Of a stretch of 64,000 bases of DNA, positions 34,292 to 47,346 are shown piece after piece (positions within the stretch are counted from its first letter, which is position 1; each line of letters begins with the position of its first letter). The translations under genes and the position numbers were made by a program. Source of the DNA: Trichosphaerium sp. ATCC 40318 (Eukaryota > Discosea > Flabellinia > Trichosidae); NCBI GenBank assembly GCA_038496445.1, contig JALMLS010000009.1:206161-270160 (forward strand). The letters run 5' to 3'. Below the pieces are notes generated by a model, which searched no databases, was not told where the DNA came from, and saw nothing but the letters and a program-made list of their open reading frames with translations.

Positions 34292-37230
34292 TCATTCATC
34301 AGGTACAACATCCTCGTAGAGTTTAAGAGTAACGCCATGTAAAACAGCATTAGTAGCTTCTTGACAGAGCCTATGAAGCCTTGGATCACGTGCACACTTC
34401 TTATAATTCGCAACAATAAAATCAACAGCCATTCTTCTAAGTTTAGGCAAGTGATACTTTACGCTTGCTTCAAGCAACTCAAAGCAAGTATCCATATTAG
34501 TAAACTCAGCCAAGCTTGTCTTTATAAGCTTCTTAAGGTACTTATCCTTTGACATGCCATAGAAATGCGCTTGAGACATAACTTGGATACAAGAATCAGG
34601 AGAACAAGATAACTTTCCAGTGTACAAGTAACTAAAAAAAGTCGTCAGTTTGTGAAAGAAAACTACGAAGGTAAAAGCCTACTAGCGAACTAGCGTAAAT
34701 TTTAACATTTTAAACTTAAAATTGAAATACGCTAATAATAGCACATCTGTTTGATTGATCAAGACATAAAAATACTCGGTATGGATGAAAATTGAGCTTA
34801 ACTAAACTGAGCTTATTGATTCCGTACGTTAAAAATGCAGCAAATGCTGCAGGGTCCATATCAGCATCATGCTTTAGAACCTTGTGTTTGAGTCCGTTCT
34901 GTCCACTATTTACATCAAAATTGAACATTGAGGCGAAGAAGGGGCAGCGTGCAGCGATTATAGCTTTATGAACACGAAACTTTGTACCCTGCAAAAAAAA
35001 TAAATAAATAAATGAACATTAAAAAAATATTCGATTGTTACCTTCACAAGAATAGACAAATCATAGTGGTCGTGACTGTTAAGCAATTTCTTCATATCAG
35101 TACGAAGAGTAGAAGAAGTAATCATATCAGTATAGAACGTGAATACATGTTGGCGCTAATAACAAGGAGTCAACAAACTTAACAAAAAACCAAGAAATTG
35201 ATATCAAAAAAAAAAAAAACGTACAGACATCAACAACACAGACAAACAGTACTTTGTTATTTCATCAATAAACTTAACTTCAAGAATGAAGCGTATCCTA
35301 TAAAGAACAAGTAAGTAAACGCCCGTGTGATATCCTATTAACCAAACAAAAACACAAACGTACCATTGTGATCGATGCCAATTTATTACTGTATCTTTAT
35401 CAGCTTCGCTGGATATACCCAAAGTTATCATGAAAGGTGATATATCCTCGTCCTACAACAACCAGTAAATAAACGGACCTTGAGTTATAATTAAATCAAT
35501 AAAAAAACGTACAACAAAGTTATCTTTAGCCCATTGTCCACAAATAATCTCAAGTGGCTTCAAACTAAAATAACGTGCGCACTTAAGCAACAAGTACACA
35601 TCATTAAGAGCACGTGATTCAAGATCCAATTCTTCAGTATATAAAAACTCTAGAAACAGGCCAAGTACGACAGGAGTAACGCCTTCACTTTGTAGCCTAA
35701 ATAAATCAATAAGTGATCAAAACTAACAAAAAAAAATGAAAGAAAACGTAAAACATGTTCTTGAAGGTACCATTGATTAATTTGACTGAAATTTAAAAAT
35801 ATCTTGCATCTAGCGTGTATAATACATTTATGAAGGTAAAAATTCTGACCCTTGTAGTTTATAGTATAGTCTGAGAAGGTGTGATTGCGAAAAGTCATCG
35901 ATAAGTCTTTTTTGTATGGATCGATCTGATCACGAAGGAAAATCTTCTCCTCTCTTGCTAAGAATGCACGAAGGTACATACCAACATACAAACGTAGAAA
36001 ATGGTCTTCATACTTGCCCTTAGCAAGCCTGTCTTTCTTTAAAATTTTCGGAATTTTCATGTGTTTTTGGGCCAAGTTTAAGGCTAATCCTACTTTGTGT
36101 AACCTCTGATCAAGCTTTGGTGTTATATTATTTGATTCTTTTACTACTTGTTCATATGAAAATATCGTAGGATCATATTTATGAATAAGAGCCAAAAAAA
36201 CATTTCCGTCTTGAAATGAAGCAGTGAAGTTTTCTATGTTTATCTCATCGTAATCCTTTCTAAATTCAATACCATTAGCATATATAAGATAAAAAAAATC
36301 CCTCATAAATAAAAAAACAACAAATCGTGAGTCTCGATTTTTTTCACTCACGTGATGTAGCATCGAAGTTTTTTTTTGTTTTGTATTTTTTTTTGATCAA
36401 AAAAAAAAACTATGCGTACGTCATTTGTTTGCACCATTCTATAAGTACATTATTGAAAATAGGATCCTCATCACACTGTAGAGATCTTAGAAGCATTTTC
36501 TTGAAAATAGTCCATAAGAATGCAAAGAGAATATGTTGGTTACAGTAGTGTGTATCAATAAAAAAATCCTATAAACATTCGTTAGAAAATACGCAAAAGA
36601 AGAGTAAGACGAGGAAAAGAAAAAAGGAAAACTGCGAACTTCGCAAAAAAATGATAAAATGATAAAAACGACGTGCAGATAGTTTTATAATCTGATTCTT
36701 TTGTGGTAGTAGCTCTGAATCTTGCAGGAAAGATAATGCAACACCAGTATTAGCCATTCTTTCAATTCTTGTTCTAGATAGTCCGTTTTAATATTAATCC
36801 ATTAGTTGGACTATGAATACGCTTATAACGCGTGCGTATATATGTTTAGACAGTCTTAGATCAACTAAGAAAAAAAGGCGTACTTTGGACGTTTCACATA
36901 GCGTTTGTTTATCGTTGATGAGCATAGTATTTCTACAAAGTATATGATAGTAATGCCATCAGCAAATGCTTCTGTTAGGGGCGCTTTTAAACAAAGGTCC
37001 CGTTGTTTTAAATACGAATTTACAAATTGCGTAAATGCCTAAAACTGGGATTTAGGCGTTTGGTTGCATCACCAACAGCGTATTTGGTGTTATTGTGTAC
37101 ATACCGCAGTTTGTGCCTTCTCCCAATGCTTCCCTATCCATCTACCGCGACCATACTGCATACCTGTGCTATTCCCATGCTGTCTTGGTGAACTGTATGC
37201 GCGTACAGTTCTACTTCTTCTAGTCGTCAT
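34292..37230 (-). CDS. Tandem CH-domain, double BTB and BACK protein
   Basis: The start at 37230 (MTTRRSRTVRAYSS) leads to a calponin-homology pair like the actin-binding domain of alpha-actinin: KAQTAAFTQFVNSYLKQRD, FADGITIIYFVEIL, TRIERMANTGVALSFLQ, FFIDTHYCNQHILFAFLWTI; second CH: LIEWCKQMT, NFTASFQDGNVFLALIHKYDP, GLALNLAQKHMKIP. Then two BTB units (DYTINYKGQNFYLHKCIIHA, and YDLSILVKGTKFRVHKAIIA, CPFFASMFNF) and a BACK-like region (CFELLEASVKYHLPKLRRMA) ending VVPDE at 34292. Expected roles: F-actin binding plus BTB oligomerisation or cullin-3 recruitment. At least twelve exons. Confidence 0.75.
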
Positions 37231-38039
37231 AAGAGAGCTTGCGGTGCTTTTCTTGTGCGTTCGGTTACTTTGTGGCAACAAGCAGGCAAGTGGCGTAGGA
37301 TTGTGTTCAAACACTACAAAACCTGCACTTTTATTTACTGTTTTTAGGAGAGCCGTGCAAAAGAGTTATAGTCTCAAACTAGAAAGTTTAAGAAGGTGCT
37401 TTGACTGAATATAGAAATCTGTATGCATGCTTATTACGAGATTGAATACTACCGAACGTGTGTACACGCGAGCTCCTCGGAGGCGTGCTTTAGCCCACAG
37501 AAGGAATGTGCGCTTGGACGCACTTTTTCTCGAAGCAACTATCGTACCTGTAGTCGCGGCATTGCCACAAAGACGCCGATGGCAACCTGATGACGCTACT
37601 ACGATCGACAAAAAGGATTATAAGGTAGTGTATACCTCCGATAATACAAACTGTCAAAAAAAACAGACACCATACTCCGGATGTCAATCACAATGCCCTC
37701 ATTGTGTAGCTCCAATACGCGTTTTCGCAAGTAGTATGCTATGACGTGCTAGCGTAGATTTTGTGACATGAAACATGAACAATAATGTTGCCATATCACG
37801 TGAGTGATTTATTATTCCGTGACGTGTTTACTTTATACGAGTGTCAATCATATGCGCACGCATCGATATATCACCTCAAATCCGTCTACGACAACCGTTT
37901 TATAATACAATCGCTTACAGATAGGCTCGTATACTGGTGATAGATTCTACTTTCAAAAAAGCGTGAATTCCTGTATTTCAATCATCCCGAATAGGTCAGT
38001 TTTTAAACAACAAACAACAGCAACAACATCTCAGCTAAC
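37231..38039. other. Intergenic with overlapping ambiguous frames
   Basis: Between 37420 and 37745 three frames are open together, with GC-richer sequence. None shows a domain, and splice context does not single one out. The rest is AT-rich promoter-like sequence, with CACGTG near 37797, ahead of the gene at 38040. Confidence 0.4.
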
Positions 38040-38648
38040 ATGAACGTATCAAAGATTGTCAACCAGAACAGCGGAGGCCCTGCCAACAGCCAAGCGAACA
38101 ACAGGATCACTTATATACCACGTATGAGCAACGTACAGAAAATGAGGCAAGCTGCCCGTAAGCACAAGAAGGAGAACCCAAACGGTAGACCAGTACGTAA
38201 CAGCTAGCAGGTATCAGCCAAAACTCACATTAAATCTAGTTGCTCTTTAAGGAAACGCCAGTAATGAAAGCGCTACGAAGGATTCAGCTAGCAGACGTCT
38301 GCGTTAAAAACCTTCCAAGACTAGAACAAATGTTCCCAATGGTAAAGAACATCATTATGTCTAAACGTTTAGAGGTACGCGTACAAAGTAACGAACAAAA
38401 CTCAAGACCAGACTGATTGATTTAGAATTGACAGCCAACAACTTTTTAATGTTTTGTTTTCATTCTTTTTTTTGTTCTACGCTTAGTATCTATCTAACAT
38501 TCGATATCAGGTGATAAAGCAAATGAAACTCTTGGAAATGCGTTCACGTGTTGAATTCACCTTTATCACCAAAGAAGAGGCGCAACTAGTGAACGGAGGC
38601 TACAAAGTTTACGATACAGCCACCAATGCTATCGTGACGGCAAAATAA
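38040..38648 (+). CDS. Hypothetical basic protein
   Basis: Three exons: MNVSKIVNQNSGGPANSQ...NPNGRP, ETPVMKALRRIQLADVC...SKRLE, and VIKQMKLLEMRSRVEFTFIT to VTAK TAA at 38648. About 137 residues; the N-terminal exon has an NxN-rich and Lys-rich stretch (MRQAARKHKKENP), and the later part alternates helix and strand. The donors are GTACGT and GTACGC. No family recognised. It lies directly upstream of the eS30-like gene in the same direction. Confidence 0.6.
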
Positions 38649-38828
38649 CTGTCCACTACTACTATTTGTACAGTCACGTCAATAAATGCAAGATTAACTA
38701 TTTTGTCAACATTGCCTTACATTGAAAATTCTTCTCTTTTTTGTAAAAGAAAACGTCAAGTATCCTTCAGTGAACTTGCTTCTCTCATTACCAACGTCAT
38801 TTTAACCACAGTCACAACAAAGACTCAC

Positions 38829-39014
38829 ATGCGCATACATCGTAGCCACTTCGTATACAGTAGAGCTGGTAAAACACGAAGTTTCTCTCCAGTCGTTCTC
38901 CCAAAAGACAAAAAGCGTAAGAAAAGTGGTAGAGCCGCTAATAGACAAAAATACAGCAAGCATGTAAAATCAGAGCGCAAATACAGTCAATTAAAGGCCA
39001 CACTAGGCTTATAA
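38829..39014 (+). CDS. Ribosomal protein eS30-like
   Basis: A 61-codon basic frame (MRIHRSHFVYSRAGKTRSFS, then KKRKKSGRAANRQKY) that follows the eS30 signature SxxRAGKxRxxxPxV...KKxGRAxxRxxY. eS30 is a small-subunit ribosomal protein, often made as a ubiquitin-like fusion; no such fusion is evident here. The start is taken at 38829; the same frame is open further upstream (from about 38703), so an extended N-terminus is possible. Confidence 0.5.
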   Translation: MRIHRSHFVYSRAGKTRSFSPVVLPKDKKRKKSGRAANRQKYSKHVKSERKYSQLKATLGL

Positions 39015-39192
39015 ATTTGTAAAATAACTCCAAACAAAATAAACGATTTGTACAATAACGACAATCCCTAGTATACATTTATTGTCACATTATACCCATC
39101 TCAGCGACTCCCTAACGTTTTACTTCGCAATTTACCAGTATTTACTTTACTGTTTCAAACAACAGCTGTCAACCCTTTGTGCATTGGTACCA

Positions 39193-41055
39193 ATGTTCAT
39201 GTTGAGCGAAAAGCAGCCTTGTGGGCTGAATAACGCTGTTTTTTGGGGCACACTGTTAATACAGTTTTTAATAATCCTCTGTCTTCTTGAGATGCGCTCT
39301 GTGGGCAAAGAGGGCGCAGAATTTACAGGAGATCCTTCCTCAGACGTGATTTATCCAGATGGCCTTCAAGTACGCACCATAGCTGTTGCTTTGTCAACTA
39401 CAAACTTTTACAACAATTACAATTAATCCACGTAGCCAAACTATGACAAAAACATCATAAATTCGCCTTGTAGTTACATTTTACGTAGGGAAAGGTAGCC
39501 AAGCTTGAAAAGCAGTTAATGAATCTTCAAGTGCACTCTCTCGGTGCTGTCAACAACAAGCTAATCAGTCCAGAAGCTGTACGCAAGTATCAACAACAAT
39601 TCAGAACTCGTGACATTCCCGACACGCGAGATCCTCATTGCAAAAACCTTGTACGTAAACAATACCTTGATTACGCCTCCCTCTCAACACACGTAGGTTT
39701 ATGATGTTCTAAGTTTACCAACGGCTTCAATTGTCATCCCTTTCCACGGTGAAGAAGCACCAATGATGGTACAAATGCGCAACAGCCATTGTAGAAGCGC
39801 GTAATTTTTTTATTAGGTACAAACTCTAAAAACTATTCTGGAACGTACACCACCACATCTATTGGCGGAAATCATCGTTGTGGATGATTGGAACGAAAGT
39901 ACGTCTTCAAAAAAGGAAAAAAGACCAAAAAATTCTTTACTTCTAAACGTTTGTTTTAGAGCATCTCGATGAAGAGATAAGTATTGATCCTAAAGTAAAG
40001 ATTGTCCATCTACCAGAAAGAGCAGGTCTTATTGTAGGCAAAGTAGTAGGTACTGAGCATGCTATTGGCGCTGCTATTGTATTTCTTGAAGCTCATTGTG
40101 AAGGTACGTACTAAACAAGTGTACCAACTTCAATAATTTTTACTGTGACTGTAGTGAACGTTGGTTGGCTTGAACCGCTTTTAGAAATTATAAGGGATGA
40201 TGAAAAGGCTGTACCTATTCCAATCCTTGATATTATCGATGATAATGGTGCGTGATGAACACAATAACAAAACCCCATAATTTTTAATCAATTCAAGACC
40301 AAAAAAAAAACCTGATTGATTCCGCGTGAAATGACTCTAATGGTTGTATAGGCAAACCTGGAGCAGAGTATAAGGGAGCACCACTTAATAGAGGAGGATT
40401 TGATTCTAGACTCGGGTTCACTTGGATTCCTCTCAGTACGTAAACATAGCGAAGCTTTCTCAACGCACAGATTTTTGATTAACTTCTTTTTTAGCACCTG
40501 AGCAAGTGAAAAAACCAGGACACACTAACATCCCATCGCCTACTATGGCTGGTGGATTATTCGCTGTATCGCGCAAATGGTGGTCAATTGTAGGAAAGTA
40601 TGACGTTGGTATGAAGATTTGGGGAGCAGAGAATGTTGAGTTTTCTCTACGCGTTTGGAATTGTGGTGGCTCGCTCATTGAAGTGCCTTGTTCTCGTATT
40701 GGTCATGTATTTAGAAAAAGAGGTAAAACGATTTCTTGTTTTTCGGCGCGAACTATTTTAGCGTTTACAGCCTGTAGGTTTCCCTTATAAGTTCCCTGAT
40801 GGTCACGGAAAGACTGTATCACGTAATATCGCTCGTATGGCCGCTGTTTGGCTTGATGAACCAAGAAAATCAAACTTTCTTGCCAAGTATGATTGAAATG
40901 TGCACACTCATGTTCTAATGCGTTTATTTAGCCTACCAGACCCAGGAGATATTTCTGATCGCTTAAAAATTGTCAAAGATCTTAAATGCAAGAACTTTCA
41001 ATGGTTTCTGGATAATGTATACCCAGAAGCTCAAGATACCATTAAGAAAAGCTAG
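39193..41055 (+). CDS. Polypeptide N-acetylgalactosaminyltransferase (GT27), no lectin domain
   Basis: Golgi-type initiator of mucin-type O-glycosylation. Type II topology: short cytosolic N-terminus then helix [18 protein letters not shown]. Then a stem, [10 protein letters not shown], catalytic GT-A part [114 protein letters not shown]. The usual metal-binding DxH reads EAH here. It ends soon after the catalytic domain (stop 41053-41055), so the ricin-type lectin domain is absent. The join before LPTAS (near 39695) lacks a normal GT donor and may be a non-canonical intron or an indel. Confidence 0.85.
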
Positions 41056-41257
41056 GCACATAGTGAATGCCGTTTAAAAAACCCTGTAGAAATATAACGA
41101 ACAAAGATTGCTTCACACTTTTATTTGCTTGAAGAACGTGTTTTCGGGTTCCTTTAATATGTAACTACACAATTGTAGTGTACACTTGCGCCGTTCACAG
41201 GATTTAGCACTCAAAATCGATCATTTGTTTTTTTTCATTATCAGTTCGACTAGTACA

Positions 41258-42874
<1,617 letters not shown>

Positions 42875-43588
42875 ACAGTGCTTTTTTTTCAGTACTTGCG
42901 TAAGCGTTAGAATTCCACCCAAAGTGGGCGAAAATGACTGTTTTTCCTGTAGCCTTTGCAGTAGAAGGCATAGACTAGTTTCAAACATAGAGAGTCACGT
43001 TTTTTTGTGTTTTGTAAAATTGTTTTGATACAGTTACGGTTTGTACAAACAGCCATGCTTGCCGTGGTGGGTCTAGGATAGCCGCTAGTAGATATAGCGT
43101 TTCGAAAACATACTGCAGGTTGTGATTTCGTAGATCGGTTAAAGTTTACCCGCATTCACACTGTGAAGACTAACAAAAAAGTAGTTTATAATTTCTCACT
43201 GGATAGCCACACTTTGTCACTGTGAGTTTTGAGAATTATACCGAGAAAGTTTCGAAAGTACAGAAACTTCCAGATACTGCTACATAATGTAATCTATTAC
43301 CACAACTTGCCCAAAGACCCGAATTTGCCAAGAATATGCTGTGTGTTCTCCGAGTTTCGCCAAAAGCTTTTTGAAGAACCAATTAACAAAAGCAAGGTAC
43401 GTACTCTCCAAAATAAAATGTTTAATGCACTGGGAAATTACAATGTTCCGTTACATGGGCGCCCACAACTTTATCCAAAATCTCCGAAAAGTTATGAATT
43501 ATATCTTTTGTTCGACTGTTTTTGACTTTATTTTCCATACCTATCAATCTTATAAACAACAACACCTCAATTAATATAATATAAGACA
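42875..43588. other. Intergenic with a possible orphan exon
   Basis: A plus-strand frame around 43245-43396 (NLPKDPNLPRICCVFSEF, FRQKLFEEPINKSK) ends in AAG/GTACGT, a good donor, so it may be an exon of an unplaced or decayed gene. Nothing else supported. Confidence 0.4.
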
Positions 43589-45067
43589 ATGACCATGAGA
43601 TCAACTGTTTTTATTTCGTGTATACTGCTTGCGATTATATGTGTAACACGTGCACAGCAAATAACAAAAGACACAGAGTGGGAGCTAAATGTTGACAACA
43701 ATGGTGGTTCCTTACGTGCTACAAGCATGAAGCGTTTTTTCAATGGACTATGGTACTCTTCTCTTGAAGTAAACGCAGACAAGTCAAGTGGAAACTTGAA
43801 CTACATGTCCGGAGGTACAAGCCATTTCTTTCACTCAGAGCAAAAACAAAAGGAAAAAATAGGTTGTTAGAATACTTATCATCACTTAGCATCTGCTGCT
43901 CCACTCCTCGGTTCGGTAATAGCTCATTTCCCAGCTGCTACTCTTGGTTTCTTTGGAGCTCAAATTACTGTAGAAGAACCAACACAAGATGACGTACGTG
44001 CTTACTTGAGTACGCAGTGTCTAACCTATCGACATTAGCCTTTTAAACTTCAAGCTGATCTTGCTGCTGGGTTCATGGCTACTTCGTTCTATAAAATAGA
44101 AGAAAAAAATACTACAGGACATGTCATTGATACATTCTATCTCAACGTACGAATGATCATACTTGAAAGCTGTTTCGCTTTGTTCTATTTGAAGCGCTTA
44201 CTAAACACGTGATTAGAGAAACAACTATCAACTCACTGATATTGGAACTAAAGACTCTCTTAAATGGGGAACATACACTACCAGGATGGTTAGAAAAGGA
44301 GGTCTTATTCCTCCAGATACTGACTACCGCGGTGATCTTGCTATTACTTTTATGATTTCTGACTCACCTGGAACTTCAAACTTTAACACTAATGTCGGTC
44401 CATCAACACTCGTACGTTTTACAGAACCATCTATGCTCAGCGGCATTCTGATATCGTGCTAACCTCTCAATAGGAGAGTATTATTCAAATATCTGGATAC
44501 CAATACGCTAATGCTGAAAACAACTTGGTTCTCTCTATGGGTGTTGCTTCTGGAAGTGCTTCTTGGGAAGGCGAAGTGGGTGTTGTCACACAACAAACTA
44601 CAGATAATCCAGTATTTTTCAAAGTAGCCAAAGAAGCCATGTACAATTTGGAAACTAAACCAGTACGTTTTTTTTCTTCCGAAAAAACAAAGAAACACAT
44701 AAAAGAAGAGTATTACTTTTCAACCTTTTCCAACTGTTGCCCACCGCACGTCGCTTTTTGAAATCAATTGCAGCAAGATGTGTCAACAAATTAGCTAATG
44801 GAGCGTTAGGTCACAGTTTCGGCGTTCAAAACAGCCACTTTTGAAGCTGCTTTTGGTAACAACGTACAAATTGAAGCTCAGTTGAAATCAAAATTCAATG
44901 GAGATTGGGAAGCTAGGATCGTTGAGGTTGAGTTTGCCGCCGGTGCTGATCTCATAACATATGATCCAACTCTTGGTGCTACTATGAGTGATGATGACAC
45001 ATCAGACGCCGTCACAAACAGCATTCTCCTCATGTTTATACTTCTCATTATTTCGATGTTGCTTTAA
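43589..45067 (+). CDS. Secreted, probably GPI-anchored surface protein
   Basis: Signal peptide MTMRSTVFISCILLAIICVTRA at 43589. The mature part is beta-rich with no recognised family: WELNVDNNGGSLRATSM, VIAHFPAATLGFFGAQITVE, LAAGFMATSFYKIEE, SLKWGTYTTRMVRKGGLIPP, VVLSMGV-like NLVLSMGVASGSASWEG. It ends with a small-residue region and a hydrophobic tail (SDAVTNSILLMFILLIISML), stop at 45067, which is the pattern of a GPI-anchor signal. Seven or so exons. One intron end near 44780-44815 is unclear. A surface coat or adhesion role is inference. Confidence 0.65.
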
Positions 45068-45234
45068 ATAAATGGTGCACCTTTCTTATTTTAAATCAAG
45101 ATATGTATTGTTAAGATCGAAAGCCGTTTATCACTGTTAATTAAAATAAGAAGACTACAGTTTTGTTTCAGGTCGAGACTTAGCGTGTTTAATTATAAGT
45201 CATTGTAGCTGTCTTTTTTTTTGTATTCGAATAC

Positions 45235-47026
45235 ATGACCAGAATAATAAAAGCTTCTTGTAGCACGTGGGTTGCTACTATAGCTTGTTTAGTCATCCCT
45301 GCATTACTATTACAGCTATTCGTTATCTCTGGCTACAACTATGGTTCAAACGTACGTAACTCTAGCGAGATACGTAAAAAACTGAAAGTAACGCCAACAG
45401 ACAAACAGATTTTCTTTGATAATAAAAATAACGTTTCTAAGGGTCTCACTTAGGCTTCCAATATGCGTAAAGCGAAACCTAGGCGTGTAAAATCATCTAT
45501 ATTCAAACTTGAGCTGAAAGCAGCTTGGGTTACAATAGCAACTGATATAAACTACATTCGCGCTGTTCTATCATTTGCGCACTCACTCAGACGTGTTAAG
45601 ACAAAGTTTGATATGTACGGTGGTTTTCTTTGCTTGTTGATATCACGTGATTAATATTTGTGTTTCTAACGTTAGTATTTTATTGGCAAAAGATAAGTTA
45701 AAGCCTCATGAAGCTTTGTTGAAGAAAGTGTTCACTCATGTTTACTATATTGACGATATCATTGTGAAGCTCAAGAATGGACCTATTGAGTCAGATAGAA
45801 GCAGGTGTACGTTACAGGTTGGCAACAAAAAGTGAAAAGAACATGTCACTCCTATTTGACTTCTTTTCTTATTGTAGCTTTTTGGTTGAAGTTTCACGTA
45901 TTTAATTTGGTTCAGTACGACGTTGTGGCATATGTGGACTCAGATAGTCTTTTCTTTAAAAACATTGATCATGTGATGGGTTGTCCAACACCATGCGGTG
46001 TTTTTGATACATGGTATGTTCTGACACATGAACAAGCAAAAGCACTTGTTTATTTTGTTCATTTTCGTTGGAAGGGTTTATCGGACTGTTGAACGTATTG
46101 GTCCTGCAACAAATGCTGGTTTGCTTGTGCTTGAAACAGGGAAAGACCACTATAGAAACATCGTACATTTCTTGGAGAACGACGTTGCTCATGAGAGGTT
46201 CATTAAGTTATGTTGCTAGGATTGTTAAGTTTTTTTGTTTTATAGCCTTGGATACATGAGAGATTGGCATGGCACAGCTTTTGGGGCATGGGATCAAGCT
46301 ATATGGAACATATATTATAATTATAGTATCACAAGTTTAGCACCTAGTCTAGGTACGTTGAAGTAATGCTAAAAACAACTTTAACATTTCTTTGGCTGGC
46401 GTTGAATCTATGGGTGTAACGTGGTACCCCACTTTATGGTAATCAAATACTATTATGCTTCATATGATTAAGAGGTTTTAAAGGGATCCTGATGCTCCTG
46501 CGTCTTTGGTGCATTTTGCTCAGGACTTCAAACCTTGGAATATGGGTGACATTGACAAGATGATTGTAAGTCAAATCTTGTGGGTTTTTATCTTCATTTT
46601 TTTGTAAAGGTTTTTTTATAGGTTTACGATCATTGGTTGTTAAGAGATATATTCAAAAAATCTAAAGTAATTGTTGATGATTTGATGCAAAATGGTTTAT
46701 CAAAGATTGACGCCAAAGAGGCCAAAAGGTGAAGTTTTTTTGTTTGTTGCTTGCTTTTTTTTACTCTTTGTTTTCCAGATTACCACCGAAGCTCACAGAA
46801 GAATATAATCCTAGAACATGTTTCTTCCATTGCTCGGTATTATAAAACCAAAAAAAATTAGCTTCTACTACTAACATAAGATGTAGATGATCCCAAAAAA
46901 CTTTACAACTCTGTATTGCTAAGCAAAAAATTTGTTTTTCTTTTGACTCTTTTCACTAGGGATTGGCATGTTGTTCATAAGAAATCAATAGACATATGGA
47001 AAGGTTATTTTAAGTACGTTATATAA
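45235..47026 (+). CDS. GT8-like glycosyltransferase, type II membrane
   Basis: Starts MTRIIKASCSTWVATIACLV with an N-terminal membrane helix (VIPALLLQLFVISG), as for Golgi glycosyltransferases. The GT-A core follows: AAWVTIATDINYIRAVLSFAH, the DxD metal motif in VVAYVDSDSLFF, TPCGVFDTW, GPATNAGLLVLETG, FGAWDQAIWNIYYN, VTWYPTLW, LVHFAQDFKPWNMGD, ending SIDIWKGYFKYVI at 47026. This matches the glycogenin/GNT1-like GT8 layout (DxD, NAGLLVL, WDQ, HF-KPW). Sugar donor unknown. About twelve short exons. Probably acts in the secretory pathway like the GalNAc-transferase nearby. Confidence 0.8.
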
Positions 47027-47346
47027 GATTTATTTGATTAAAGTAAAGGCTAAACAATAACATAGCAAACAAATTCGTAGCTTAAGTCACAAGCAAATAC
47101 AAAAAGGCTACCTTGAAAAAAAACACATGATACAGACAGAACTAAAGACTTACGAAAAAATGAAAAAGAGGCTAGAAGACGATGAAAGGGAGCTATCAGA
47201 AAAAATATCAAAAATGGACAAAAACTAAACAAAAAAAATAACACGTGGGGAAAAAAAAACCAGAAAAGACAAAAAAAAAAAACCAACTTGTAAACCAGTT
47301 CACTAAAGTATTGTTTAATAGTGCTTTTCTAAATACAATTGGTAGT
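47027..47346. other. 3' intergenic between convergent genes
   Basis: Poly-A/poly-T rich region between the GT8-like gene (plus) and the DyP-Rdx gene (minus). CACGTG near 47242. No coding signal. Confidence 0.55.

Noticed and set aside
37064-37741. Plus-strand frames of 105-114 codons
   Set aside because: The first overlaps the well-supported first exon of the CH-BTB gene on the other strand; the second has three simultaneous open frames and no domain.
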